NCBI RefSeq assembly: GCF_050947335.1 | Contig: NW_027473864.1 | Coordinates: 62,001 to 126,000 of the forward strand | Source of the DNA: Megachile rotundata | Taxonomy: Eukaryota > Arthropoda > Insecta > Hymenoptera > Megachilidae | DNA: 64,000 nucleotides | Reading direction: 5' to 3' | Part shown: positions 10,362 to 26,005 of the stretch, one piece after another | Position numbering within the stretch: the stretch's first letter is position 1 | Layout of the letters: each line of letters opens with the position of its first letter | Translations under genes and position numbers: made by a program | Notes under the pieces: generated by a model | What the model was told of the DNA's origin: nothing | Database searches by the model: none | What the model saw: the letters and a program-made list of their open reading frames with translations, nothing else

Positions 10362-13300
10362 ATTATTATCTATCTAACTCATATTATTAACCATATTATG
10401 CAGATATGATCGATAGAACTGCAATTACTATACTCATTACTCTTATTATTATCAATCTAACTCATATTATTAGCCATATTATGCTTATATGATCGATAGA
10501 ACGACAATTACTGTACTTATTACTCTTATCATTATCGATCTAACTCATATTATTAACCATATTATGCAGATATGATCGATAGATCTACAATTACTATACT
10601 CATTACTCTTAGTATTATCAATCTAACTCATATTATTAGCCATATTATGCTTATATGATCGATAGAATGAGAATTACTATACTCACTACTCTTAGTATTA
10701 TCACTCTAACTCATATTATTAGCCATATTATGCTTATATGATCGATAGAACGACAACTACTCTACTTATTACTCTTATTATTATCAATCTAACTCATATT
10801 ATTAGCCATATTATGCTTAAATGATCGATAGAACTACAATTACTATACTCATTACTCTTATTATTATCAATCTAACTCATATTATTAGCCATATTATGCT
10901 TATATGATCGATAGAATGAGAATTACTATACTCACTACTCTTAGTATTAACACTCTAACTCATATTATTAGCCTTATTATGCTTATATGATCGATAGAAC
11001 GACAATTACTGCACTTATTACTCTTATTATTATCAATCTAACTCATATTATTAGCCATATTATGCTTATATGATCGATAGAACGAGAATTACTATACTCA
11101 CTACTCTTAGTATTATCAATCTAACTCATATTATTAGCCATATTATGCTTATATGATCGACAGAACGAGAATTACTACACTCACTACTCTTAGTATTATC
11201 AATCTAACTCATATTATTAGCCATATTATGCTTATATGATCGAGAGAACGACAATTACTATACTTATTACACTCACTGTTATCAATCTAACTCATATTAT
11301 TAACCATATTATGCAGATATGATCGATAGAACGACAGTTACTATACACATTACTCTTACTATTATCAATCTAACTCATATTATTAACCATATTATGCAGA
11401 TATGATCGATAGCACGACATGTACTATACTTACTACTCTTATTATTATCAACCTAACTCACATTATTAGCCATATTATGCTTAAATGATCGATAGAACGA
11501 CAATTACTATACTTATTACTCTTATTATTATCAATCTAACTCATATTATTAGCCATATTATGCTTATATGAGCAATAGAACTACAATTACTATACTTATT
11601 ACTCTTATTATTATAAATCTAACTCATATTATTAACCATATTATGCAGATATGATCGATAGAACTACAATTACTATACTTATTACTCTTATTATTATCAA
11701 TCTAACTCGTATTATTAGCCATATTATGCTTATATGATCGACAGAACGAGAATTACTATACTCACTACTCTTAGTATTATCAATCTAACTCATATTATTA
11801 GCCACATTATGCTTATATGATCGATAGAACTACAATTACTATACTCATTACTCTTATTATTATCAATCCAACTCATATTATTACCCATATTATGCTGATA
11901 TGATCGATAGAACGACAATTACTATACTTATTACACTCACTGTTATCAATCTAACTCATATTATTAACCATATTGTGCAGATATGATCGATAGCACGACA
12001 TTTACTATACACATTACTCTTACTATTATTAATCTAACTCATATTATTAGCCTTATTATGCTTATATGATCGATAGAACGACAATTACTGTACTTATTAC
12101 TCTTACTATTATCAATCTAACTCATATTATTAACCATATTATGCAGATATGATCGATAGCACTACATTTACTATACTTACTACTCTTATTATTATCAATC
12201 TAACTCATATTATTAGCCATATTATGCAGATATGATCTATAGAACTACAATTACTATACTTATTACTCTTATTATTATCAATCTAACTCATATTATTAGC
12301 GATATTATGCTTATGTGATCGATAGAACGACAAATACTATACTTATTACTGTTATTATTATCAATCTAACTCATATTATTAGCCATATTATGCTTAAATG
12401 ATCGATAGAACTACAATTACTATACTCATTACTCTTATTATTATCAATCTAACTCATATTATTAGCCATATAATGCTTATATGATCGATAGAACGAGAAT
12501 TACTATATTCACTACTCTTAATATTATCACTCTAACTCATATTATTAGCCTTATTATGCTTATATGATCGATAGAACGACAATTACTGTACTTATTACTC
12601 TTATTATTATCAATCTAACTCATATTATTAGCCATATTATGCTTATATGATCGATAGAACGAGAATTACTATACTCACTACTCTTAGTATTATCAATCTA
12701 ACTCATATTATTAGCCATATTATGCTTATATTATCGATAGAGCGACAATTACTATACTTATTACTGTTATTATTATCAATCTAACTCATATTATTAGCCA
12801 TATTGTGCTTAAATGATCGACAGAAAGACAATTACTATACTTATTACTCTTATTATTATCAATCTAACTCATATTATTAGCGATATTATGCTTATGTGAT
12901 CGATAGAACGACAAATACTATACTTATTACTGTTATTATTATCAATCTAACTCATATTATTAACCATATTATGCAGATATGATCGATAGCACGACATTTA
13001 CTATACTTACTACTCTTATTATTATCAATCTAATTCATATTATTAACCATATTATGCTAATATGATCGATAGAACGACAATTACTATACTTATTACACTC
13101 ACTGTTACCAATCTAACTCATATTATTAACCATATTGTGCAGATATGATCGATAGCACGACATTTACTATACACATTACTCTTACTATTATTAATCTAAC
13201 TCATATTATTAGCCTTATTATGCTTATATGATCGATAGAACGACAATTACTGTACTTATTACTCTTACTATTATCAATCTAACTCATATTATTAACCATA

Positions 13301-15330
13301 TTATGCAGATATGATCGATAGCACGACATTTACTATACTTACTACTCTTAGTATTATCACTCTAACTCATATTATTAGCCTTATTATGCTTATATGATCG
13401 ATAGAACGACAATTACTGTACTTATTACTCTTATTGTTATCAATCTAACTCATATTATTAGCCATATTATGCTTATATGATCGATAGAACGAGAATTACT
13501 ATACTCACTACTCTTAATATTATTACTCTAACTCATACTATTAGCCATATTATGCTTATATGATCGATAGAACGACAATTACTATACTTATTACTCTTAT
13601 TGTTATCAATCTAACTGATATTATTAGACATATTATGCTTATATGATCGATAGAACGAGAATCACTATACTCACTACTCTTAGTATTATCAATCTAACTC
13701 ATATTATTAGCCATATTATGCTTATATTATCGATAAAACGACAATTACTATACTTACTACTGTTATTATTATCAATCTAACTCATATTATTAGCCATATT
13801 ATGCTTAAATGATCGATAGAACGACAATTACTATACTTATTACTCCTATTGTTATCAATCTAACTCATATTATTAGCCATATTATGCTTATGTGATCGAT
13901 AGAACGACAAATACTATACTTATTACTCTTATTATTATCAATCTAACTCATATTATTAACCATATTATGCAGATATGATCGATAGAACTACAATTACTAT
14001 ACTCATTACTCTTATCATTATCAATCTAACTCATATTATTAGCCATATTATGCTTAAATGATTGATAGAACGACAATTACTATACTTATTACTCTTATTA
14101 TTATCAATCTAACTCATATTATTAGCCATATTATGCTTATATGATCGATAGAACGACAATTACTCTACTTATTACTCTTATTATTATCAATATAACTCAT
14201 ATTATTAACCATATTATGCTTATATGATCGATAGAACGAGAATTACTATACTCACTACTCTTAATATTATTACTCTAACTCATACTATTAGCCATATTAT
14301 GCTTATATGATCGATAGAACGACAATTACTATACTTATTACTCTTATTGTTATCAATCTAACTCATATTATTAGCCATATTATGCTTATATGATCGATAG
14401 AACGAGAATTACTATACTCACTACTCTTAGTATTATCAATCTAACTCATATTATTAGCCATATCATGCTTATATTATCGATAGAACGACAATTACTATAC
14501 TTATTACTGTTATTATTATCAATCTAACCCGTATTATTAGATATATTATGCTTAAATGATTGATAGATCGACAATTACTATAATTATTACTCTTATTATT
14601 ATCAATCTAACTCATATTATTAGCCATATTATGCTTATATGATCGATAGAACGACAATTACTCTACTTATTACTCTTATTATTATCAATCTAACTCATAT
14701 TATTAACCATATTATGCTTATATGATCGATAGAACGATAATTACTATACTTATTACTCTTATTATTATCAATCTAACTCATATTATTAACCATATTATGC
14801 AGATATGATCGATCGCACGACATTTGCTATACCTATTACTCTTATTTTTATGAATCTGACTCATATTATTAACCATATTATGCAGATATGATCTATAGAA
14901 CTACAATTACTATACTCATTACTCTTATTATTATCAATCTAACTCATATTATTAGCCATATTATGCTTAAATGATCGATAGAACGACAATTACTATACTT
15001 ATTACTCTTATTATTATCAATCTAACTCATATTATTAGCCATATTATGCTTATATGAGCCATAGAACTACAATTACTATACTTATTACTCTTATTATTAT
15101 CTATCTAACTCATATTATTAACCATATTATGCAGATATGATCGATAGAACTACAATTACTATACTCATTACTCTTAGTATTATCAATCTAACTCATATTA
15201 TTAGCCATATTATGCTTAAATGATCGATAGAACTACAATTACTATACTCATTACTCTTATTATTATCAATCTAACTCATATTATTAGCCATATTATGCTT
15301 ATATGATCGATAGAACGACAATTACTATAC

Positions 15331-15440
15331 TTATTATTCTTATTTTTTATCAACCCAACTCATATTATTCGCCATATTATGCTTAAATGATCGATAGAAC
15401 GACAATTTCTGTACTTATTACTCTTACTTATTATTATGAA
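15331..15440. other. Two insertions (+1 in a T run, +4 CTTA)
   Basis: The T run at 15,343-15,348 has six T where five homologous copies (17.25, 19.74, 24.14, 35.50 and 51.85 kb) have five. Near 15,427 CTCTTACTTATTATT contains four extra bases relative to the same copies. Both are private to this locus and shift the satellite register by +5. Confidence 0.85.
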
Positions 15441-15704
15441 TCTAACTCATATTATTAGCCATATTATGCTTATATGATCGATAGAACGAGAATTACTATA
15501 CTCACTACTCTTAGTATTATCAATCTAACTCATATTATTAGCCATATTATGCTTATATTATCGATAGAACGACAATTACTATACTTATTACTGTTATTAT
15601 TACCAATCTAACTCGTATTATTAGACATATTATGCTTAAATGATTGATAGAGCGACAATTACTATACTTATTACACTCACTATTATCAATCTAACTCATG
15701 TTAT

Positions 15705-15716
15705 TAACCATATATG
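15705..15716. other. One-base deletion (ACCATATATGCAG)
   Basis: Homologous units read ACCATATTATGCAG. The loss of one T is private and reduces the running register shift from +5 to +4. Confidence 0.85.
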
Positions 15717-16616
15717 CAGATATGATCGATAGAACGACAATTACTATACTTATTACTCTTATTATTATCAATCTAACTCATATTATTAGCCATATTATGC
15801 TTATATGATCGATAGAACGACAATTACTATACTTATTACTCGTATTATTATAAATCTAACTCATATTATTAGCCATATTATTCTTATTTGATCGATAGAA
15901 CGACAAATACTATACTTATTACTCTTATTATTATCAATCTAATTCATATTATTAACCATATTATGCTAATATGATCGATAGAACGACAATTACTATACTT
16001 ATTACACTCACTGTTATGAATCTAACTCATATTATTAACCATATTGTGCAGATATGATCGATAGCACGACATTTACTATACACATTGCTCTTATTATTAT
16101 CAATCTAACTCATATTATTAGCCATATTATGCTTATATGATCGATAGAACGAGAATTACTATACTCACTACTCTTAATATTATTACTCTAACTCATACTA
16201 TTAGCCATATTATGCTTATATGATCGATAGAACGACAATTACTATACTTATTACTCTTATTGTTATCAATCTAACTCATATTATTAGCCATATTATGCTT
16301 ATATGATCGATAGAACGAGAATTACTATACTCACTACTCTTAGTATTATCAATCTAACTCATATTATTAGCCATATCATGCTTATATTATCGATAGAACG
16401 ACAATTACTATACTTATTACTGTTATTATTATCAATCTAACCCGTATTATTAGATATATTATGCTTAAATGATTGATAGATCGACAATTACTATAATTAT
16501 TACTCTTATTATTATCAATCTAACTCATATTATTAGCCATATTATGCTTATATGATCGATAGAACGACAATTACTCTACTTATTACTCTTATTATTATCA
16601 ATCTAACTCATATTAT

Positions 16617-17275
16617 TAACCAGTATTATGCTTATATGATCGATAGAACGATAATTACTATACTTATTACTCTTATTATTATCAATCTAACTCATATTAT
16701 TAAACATATTATGCAGATATGATCGATCGCACGACATTTGCTATACCTATTACTCTTATTTTTATGAATCTGACTCATATTATTAACCATATTATGCAGA
16801 TATGATCTATAGAACTACAATTACTATACTCATTACTCTTATTATTATCAATCTAACTCATATTATTAGCCATATTATGCTTAAATGATCGATAGAACGA
16901 CAATTACTATACTTATTACTCTTATTATTATCAATCTAACTCATATTATTAGCCATATTATGCTTATATGAGCAATAGACCTACAATTACTATACTTATT
17001 ACTCTTATTATTATCTATCTAACTCATATTATTAACCAATATTATGCAGATATGATCGATAGAACTACAATTACTATACTCATTACTCTTAGTATTATCA
17101 ATCTAACTCATATTATTAGCCATATTATGCTTAAATGATCGATAGAACTACAATTACTATACTCATTACTCTTATTATTATCAATCTAACTCATATTATT
17201 AGCCATATTATGCTTATATGATCGATAGAACGACAATTACTATACTTATTATTCTTATTTTTATCACCCAACTCA
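16617..17275. other. Three single-base indels in 0.65 kb
   Basis: ACCAGTATTATG at about 16,622 has an extra G, ACCAATATTATG at about 17,039 has an extra A, and ATCACCCAACT at about 17,266 lacks one A present in the other copies of ATCAACCCAACT. The net register change is +1, giving +5 in total, which matches the 11,210-bp offset of the flanking blocks. Confidence 0.84.
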
Positions 17276-19009
17276 TATTATTCGCCATATTATGCTTAAA
17301 TGATCGATAGAACGACAATTTCTGTACTTATTACTCTTATTATTATGAATCTAACTCATATTATTAGCCATATTATGCTTATATGATCGATAGAACGAGA
17401 ATTACTATACTCACTACTCTTAGTATTATCAATCTAACTCATATTATTAGCCATATTATGCTTATATTATCGATAGAACGACAATTACTATACTTATTAC
17501 TGTTATTATTACCAATCTAACTCGTATTATTAGACATATTATGCTTAAATGATTGATAGAGCGACAATTACTATACTTATTACACTCACTATTATCAATC
17601 TAACTCATGTTATTAACCATATTATGCAGATATGATCGATAGAACGACAATTACTATACTTATTACTCTTATTATTATCAATCTAACTCATATTATTAGC
17701 CATATTATGCTTATATGATCGATAGAACGACAATTACTATACTTATTACTCGTATTATTATAAATCTAACTCATATTATTAGCCATATTATTCTTATTTG
17801 ATCGATAGAACGACAAATACTATACTTATTACTCTTATTATTATCAATCTAATTCATATTATTAACCATATTATGCTAATATGATCGATAGAACGACAAT
17901 TACTATACTTATTACACTCACTGTTATGAATCTAACTCATATTATTAACCATATTGTGCAGATATGATCGATAGCACGACATTTACTATACACATTACTC
18001 TTACTATTATTAATCTAACTCATATTATTAGCCTTATTATGCTTATATGATCGATAGAACGACAATTACTGTACTTATTACTCTTATTGTTATCAATCTA
18101 ACTCATATTATTAGCCATATTATGCTTATATGATCGATAGAACGAGAATTACTATACTCACTACTCTTAGTATTATCAATCTAACTCATATTATTAGCCA
18201 TATTATGCTTATATTATCGATAGAACGACAATTACTATACTTATTACTGTTATTATTATCAATCTAACTCGTATTATTAGACATATTATGCATAAATGAT
18301 TGATAGAACGACAATTACTATACTTATTACTCTTATTATTATCAATCTAACTCATATTATTAGCCATATTATGCTTATATGATCGATAGAACGACATTTA
18401 CTCTACTTATTACTCTTATTATTATCAATCTAACTCATATTATTAACCATATTATGCTTATATGATCGATAGAACGACAATTACTATACTTATTACTCTT
18501 ATTATTATCAATCTAACTCATATTATTAACCATATTATGCAGATATGATCGATCGCACGACATTTGCTATACCTATTACTCTTATTATTATGCATCTAAC
18601 TCATATTATTAACCATATTATGCAGATATGATCTATAGAACTACAATTACTATACTCATTACTCTTATTATTATCAATCTAACTCATATTATTAGGCATA
18701 TTATGCTTATATGATCGATAGAACTAGAATTACTATACTCACTACTCTTAGTATTATCAATCTAACTCATATTATTAACCATATTATGCTTATATGATCG
18801 ATAGAACGACAATTACTATACTTATTACTCTTATTATTATCAATCTAACTCATATTATTAACCATATTATGCAGATATGATCGATCGCACGACATTTGCT
18901 ATACCTATTACTCTTATTTTTATGAATCTGACTCATATTATTAACCATATTATGCAGATCTGATCGATAGATGTACAATTACTATACTCATTACTCTTAG
19001 TATTATCAA

Positions 19010-20886
19010 TCTAACTCATATTATTAGCCATATTATGCTTATATGATCGATAGAACGACAATTTCTCTACTTATTACTCTTATTATTATCAATCTAACTC
19101 ATATTATTAACCATATTATGCTTATATGATCGATAGAACGACAATTACTATACTTATTACTCTTATTATTATCAATCTAACTCATATTATTAACCATATT
19201 ATGCAGATATGATCGATCGCACGACATTTGCTATACCTATTACTCTTATTTTTATGAATCTGACTCATATTATTAACCATATTATGCAGATATGATCTAT
19301 AGAACTACAATTACTATACTCATTACTCTTATTATTATCAATCTAACTCATATTATTAGCCATATTATGCTTAAATGATGGATAGAACGACAATTACTAT
19401 ACTTATTACTCTTATTATTATCAATCTAACTCATATTATTAGCCATATTATGCTTATATGAGCAATAGAACTACAATTACTATACTTATTACTCTTATTA
19501 TTATCTATCTAACTCATATTATGAACCATATTATGCAGATATGATCGATAGAACTACAATTACTATACTCATTACTCTTAGTATTATCAATCTAACTCAT
19601 ATTATTAGCCATATTATGCTTAAATGATCGATAGAACTACAATTACTATACTCATTACTCTTATTATTATCAATCTAACTCATATTATTAGCCATATTAT
19701 GCTTATATGATCGATAGAACGACAATTACTATACTTATTATTCTTATTTTTATCAACCCAACTCATATTATTCGCCATATTATGCTTAAATGATCGATAG
19801 AACGACAATTACTGTACTTATTACTCTTATTATTATGAATCTAACTCATATTATTAGCCATATTATGCTTATATGATCGATAGAACGAGAATTACTATAC
19901 TCACTACTCTTAGTATTATCAATCTAACTCATATTATTAGCCATATTATGCTTATATTATCGATAGAACGACAATTACTATACTTATTACTGTTATTATT
20001 ACCAATCTAACTCGTATTATTAGACATATTATGCTTAAATGATTGATAGAGCGACAATTACTATACTTATTACACTCACTATTATCAATCTAACTCATGT
20101 TATTAACCATATTATGCAGATATGATCGATAGAACGACAATTACTATACTTATTACTCTTATTATTATCAATCTAACTCATATTATTAGCCATATTATGC
20201 TTATATGATCGATAGAACGACAATTACTATACATATTACTCGTATTATTATAAATCTAACTCATATTATTAGCCATATTATGCTTATTTGATCGATAGAA
20301 CGACAAATACTATACTTATTACTCTTATTATTATCAATCTAATTCATATTATTAACCATATTATGCTAATATGATCGATAGAACGACAATTACTATACTT
20401 ATTACACTCACTGTTATCAATCTAACTCATATTATTAACCATATTGTGCAGATATGATCGATAGCACGACATTTACTATACACATTACTCTTACTATTAT
20501 TAATCTAACTCATATTATTAGCCTTATTATGCTTATATGATCGATAGAACGACAATTACTGTACTTATTACTCTTATTATTATCAATCTAACTCATATTA
20601 TTAGCCATATTATGCTTATATGAGCAATAGAACTACAATTACTATACTTATTACTCTTATTATTATCAATCTAACTCATATTATTAACCATATTATGCAG
20701 ATATGATCGATAGAACGACATTTACTATACACATTACTCTTACTATTATCAATCTAACTCATATTATTAGCCTTATTATGCTTATATGATCGATAGAACG
20801 ACAATTACTGTACTTATTACTCTTACTATTATCAATCTAACTCATATTATTAGCCATATTATGCTTATATGATCGATAGAACGACA
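19010..20886. repeat. HOR block of about 23 monomers, copy 1 of pair with 23,409-25,285
   Basis: The offset is exactly 4,399 bp (53 x 83), checked at the rare ATGAACCATATT (19,521 and 23,920). I noticed very few differences over about 1.9 kb, such as GATGGATAG near 19,378 and ACATATTACTCG near 20,231. Its left part is also a further copy of the HOR at 14.6-18.0 kb (30 monomers from 16,804 to 19,294 at the GATCTATAG landmark). Confidence 0.88.
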
Positions 20887-23408
20887 ATTACTCTACTTTT
20901 TACCCTTATTATTATCAATCTAACTCATATTATTAACCATATTATGCTTATATGATCGATAGAACGACAATTACTATACTTATTACTCTTATTATTATCA
21001 ATCTAACTCATATTATTAACCATATTATGCAGATATGATCGATCACACGACATTTGCTATACCTATTACTCTTATTTTTATGAATCTGACTCATATTATT
21101 AACCATATTATGCAGATATGATCTATAGAACTACAATTACTATACTCATTACTCTTATTATTATCAATCTAACTCATATTATTAGCCATATTATGCTTAA
21201 ATGATCGATAGAACGACAATTACTATACTTATTACTCTTATTATTATCAATCTAACTCATATTATTAGCCATATTATGCTTATATGATCGATAGAACGAC
21301 AATTACTGTACTTATTACTCTTATCATTATCGATCTAACTCATATTATTAACCATATTATGCAGATATGATCGATAGATCTACAATTACTATACTCATTA
21401 CTCTTAGTATTATCAATCTAACTCATATTATTAGCCATATTATGCTTATATGATCGATAGAATGAAAATTACTATACTCACTACTCTTAGTATTATCACT
21501 CTAAGTCATATTATTAGCCTTATTATGCTTATATGATCGATAGAACGACAATTACTGCACTTATTACTCTTATTATTATCAATCTAACTCATATTATTAG
21601 CCATATTATGCTTATATGATCGATAGAACGAGAATTACTATACTCACTACTCTTAGTATTATCAATCTAACTCATATTATTAGCCATATTATGCTTAAAT
21701 GATCGATAGAACGACAATTACTATACTTATTACTCTTATTGTTATCAATCTAACTCATATTATTAGCCATATTATGCTTATATGATCGATAGAACGAGAA
21801 TTACTATACTCACTACTCTTAGTATTATCAATCTAACTCATATTATTAGCCATATTATGCTTATATTATCGATAGAACGACAATTACTATACTTATTACT
21901 CTTATTATTATCAATCTAACTCATATTATTAGCCATATTATGCTTAAGTGATCGATAGAACTACAATTACTATACTCATTACTCTTATTATTATCAATCT
22001 AACTCATATTATTAGCCATATTATGCTTATATGATCGATAGAATGAGAATTACTATACTCACTACTCTTAGTATTATCTATCTAACTCATATTATTAGCC
22101 ATATTATGCTTATATTATCGATAAAACGACAATTACTATACTTATTACTGTTATTATTATCAATCTAACTCATATTATTAACCATATTATGCAGATATGA
22201 TCGATAGAACTACAATTACTATACTCATTACTCTTATCATTATCAATCTAACTCATATTATTAGCCATATTATGCTTAAATGATTGATAGAACGACAATT
22301 ACTATACTTATTACTCTTATTATTATCAATCTAACTCATATTATTAGCCATATTATGCTTATATGATCGATAGAACGACAATTACTCTACTTATTACTCT
22401 TATTATTATCAATATAACTCATATTATTAACCATATTATGCTTATATGATCGATAGAACGACAATTACTATACTTATTACTCTTATTATTATCAATCTAA
22501 CTCATATTATTAACCATATTATGCAGATATGATCTATAGAACTACAATTACTATACTCATTACTCTTATTATTATCAATCTAACTCATATTATTAGCCAT
22601 ATTATGCTTATATGATCAATAGAACGAGAATTACTATACTCACTACTCTTAGTATTATCAATCTAACTCATATTATTAGCCATATTATGCTTATATGATC
22701 GATAGAACGACAATTTCTATACTTATTACTCTTATTATTATCAATCTAACTCATATTATTAGCCATATTATGCTTATATGATCGATAGAACGAGAATTAC
22801 TATACTCACTACTCTTAGTATTATCAATCTAACTCATATTATTAGCCATATTATGCTTATAATGTCGATAGAACGACAATTACTATTCTTGTTACTGTTA
22901 TTATTATCAATCTAACTCATATTATTAGCCATATTATGCTTAAATGATCGATAGAACTACAATTACTATACTCATTGCTCTTATTATTATCAATCTAACT
23001 CATATTATTAGCCATATTATGCTTATATGATCGATAGAACGAGAATTACTATACTCACTACTCTTAATATTATTACTCTAACTCATACTATTAGCCATAT
23101 TATGCTTATATGATCGATAGAACGACAATTACTATACTTATTACTCTTATTGTTATCAATCTAACTCATATTATTAGCCATATTATGCTTATATGATCGA
23201 TAGAACGAGAATTACTATACTCACTACTCTTAGTATTATCAATCTAACTCATATTATTAGCCATATCATGCTTATATTATCGATAGAACGACAATTACTA
23301 TACTTATTACTGTTATTATTATCAATCTAACCCGTATTATTAGATATATTATGCTTAAATGATTGATAGATCGACAATTACTATAATTATTACTCTTATT
23401 ATTATCAA

Positions 23409-25285
23409 TCTAACTCATATTATTAGCCATATTATGCTTATATGATCGATAGAACGACAATTTCTCTACTTATTACTCTTATTATTATCAATCTAACTCA
23501 TATTATTAACCATATTATGCTTATATGATCGATAGAACGACAATTACTATACTTATTACTCTTATTATTATCAATCTAACTCATATTATTAACCATATTA
23601 TGCAGATATGATCGATCGCACGACATTTGCTATACCTATTACTCTTATTTTTATGAATCTGACTCATATTATTAACCATATTATGCAGATATGATCTATA
23701 GAACTACAATTACTATACTCATTACTCTTATTATTATCAATCTAACTCATATTATTAGCCATATTATGCTTAAATGATCGATAGAACGACAATTACTATA
23801 CTTATTACTCTTATTATTATCAATCTAACTCATATTATTAGCCATATTATGCTTATATGAGCAATAGAACTACAATTACTATACTTATTACTCTTATTAT
23901 TATCTATCTAACTCATATTATGAACCATATTATGCAGATATGATCGATAGAACTACAATTACTATACTCATTACTCTTAGTATTATCAATCTAACTCATA
24001 TTATTAGCCATATTATGCTTAAATGATCGATAGAACTACAATTACTATACTCATTACTCTTATTATTATCAATCTAACTCATATTATTAGCCATATTATG
24101 CTTATATGATCGATAGAACGACAATTACTATACTTATTATTCTTATTTTTATCAACCCAACTCATATTATTCGCCATATTATGCTTAAATGATCGATAGA
24201 ACGACAATTACTGTACTTATTACTCTTATTATTATGAATCTAACTCATATTATTAGCCATATTATGCTTATATGATCGATAGAACGAGAATTACTATACT
24301 CACTACTCTTAGTATTATCAATCTAACTCATATTATTAGCCATATTATGCTTATATTATCGATAGAACGACAATTACTATACTTATTACTGTTATTATTA
24401 CCAATCTAACTCGTATTATTAGACATATTATGCTTAAATGATTGATAGAGCGACAATTACTATACTTATTACACTCACTATTATCAATCTAACTCATGTT
24501 ATTAACCATATTATGCAGATATGATCGATAGAACGACAATTACTATACTTATTACTCTTATTATTATCAATCTAACTCATATTATTAGCCATATTATGCT
24601 TATATGATCGATAGAACGACAATTACTATACTTATTACTCGTATTATTATAAATCTAACTCATATTATTAGCCATATTATGCTTATTTGATCGATAGAAC
24701 GACAAATACTATACTTATTACTCTTATTATTATCAATCTAATTCATATTATTAACCATATTATGCTAATATGATCGATAGAACGACAATTACTATACTTA
24801 TTACACTCACTGTTATCAATCTAACTCATATTATTAACCATATTGTGCAGATATGATCGATAGCACGACATTTACTATACACATTACTCTTACTATTATT
24901 AATCTAACTCATATTATTAGCCTTATTATGCTTATATGATCGATAGAACGACAATTACTGTACTTATTACTCTTATTATTATCAATCTAACTCATATTAT
25001 TAGCCATATTATGCTTATATGAGCAATAGAACTACAATTACTATACTTATTACTCTTATTATTATCAATCTAACTCATATTATTAACCATATTATGCAGA
25101 TATGATCGATAGAACGACATTTACTATACACATTACTCTTACTATTATCAATCTAACTCATATTATTAGCCTTATTATGCTTATATGATCGATAGAACGA
25201 CAATTACTGTACTTATTACTCTTACTATTATCAATCTAACTCATATTATTAGCCATATTATGCTTATATGATCGATAGAACGAGA
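23409..25285. repeat. HOR block, copy 2 of pair with 19,010-20,886
   Basis: The order of rare variants matches the upstream copy: CAATTTCTCTAC, the D unit, GAGCAATAG, ATGAACC, TATTATTCTTATT, ACACTCAC, CTTATTTG and ATTAATCT. Homology ends where this copy has AACGAGAATT followed by CTTGGTATT, and the upstream copy has AACGACAATTACTC. Confidence 0.88.
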
Positions 25286-26005
25286 ATTACTATACTCACT
25301 ACTCTTGGTATTATCAATCTAACTCATATTATTAGCCATATCATGCTTATATTATCGATAGAACGACAATTACTATACTTATTACTGTTATTATTATCAA
25401 TCTAACCCGTATTATTAGACATATTATGCTTAAATGATTGATAGAACGACAATTACTATAATTATTACTATTATTATTATCAATCTAACTCATATTATTA
25501 GCCATATTATGCTTATATGATCGATAGAACGACAATTACTCTACTTATTACCCTTATTATTATCAATCTAACTCATATTATTAACCATATTATGCTTATA
25601 TGATCGATAGAACGACAATTACTATACTTATTACTCTTATTATTATCAATCTAACTCATATTATTAACCATATTATGCAGATATGATCGATCACACGACA
25701 TTTGCTATACCTATTACTCTTATTTTTATGAATCTGACTCATATTATTAACCATATTATGCAGATATGATCTATAGAACTACAATTACTATACTCATTAC
25801 TCTTATTATTATCAATCTAACTCATATTATTAGCCATATTATGCTTAAATGATCGATAGAACGACAATTACTATACTTATTACTCTTATTATTATCAATC
25901 TAACTCATATTATTAGACATATTATGCTTATATGAGCAATAGAACTACAATTACTATACTTATTACTCTTATTATTATCTATCTAACTCATATTATTAAC
26001 CATAT
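24988..26005. repeat. HOR block of about 12 monomers repeated at 31,284-32,301
   Basis: CTTGGTATT, ATAATTATTACTATT, TTACCCTTATT and GATCACACGAC occur in the same order, 6,296 bp apart (76 x 83 - 12). The -12 equals three deletions near 27.7 kb (-14) plus two single-base insertions near 28,139 and 30,990. Confidence 0.86.

Larger units (their letters stand above)
14215..17998. repeat. Tandem pair of a 23-monomer HOR (about 1.91 kb)
   Basis: Copy 1 runs about 14,215-16,086 and copy 2 about 16,128-17,998. Landmark offsets are 1,913-1,915 bp (23 x 83 plus 4 to 6 bases), the excess being explained by small indels inside the copies. Shared rarities are AACCCGTATT, TTAGATATATT, ATAATTATT, GATCTATAG, TATTATTCTTATT and TTCTTATTTG. 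This is the region with the densest small indels in the window. Confidence 0.86.

Noticed and set aside
15343..15348. Run of six T as a terminator or promoter element
   Set aside because: It is a private one-base extension of a five-T run within a satellite unit, with no hairpin or gene nearby.
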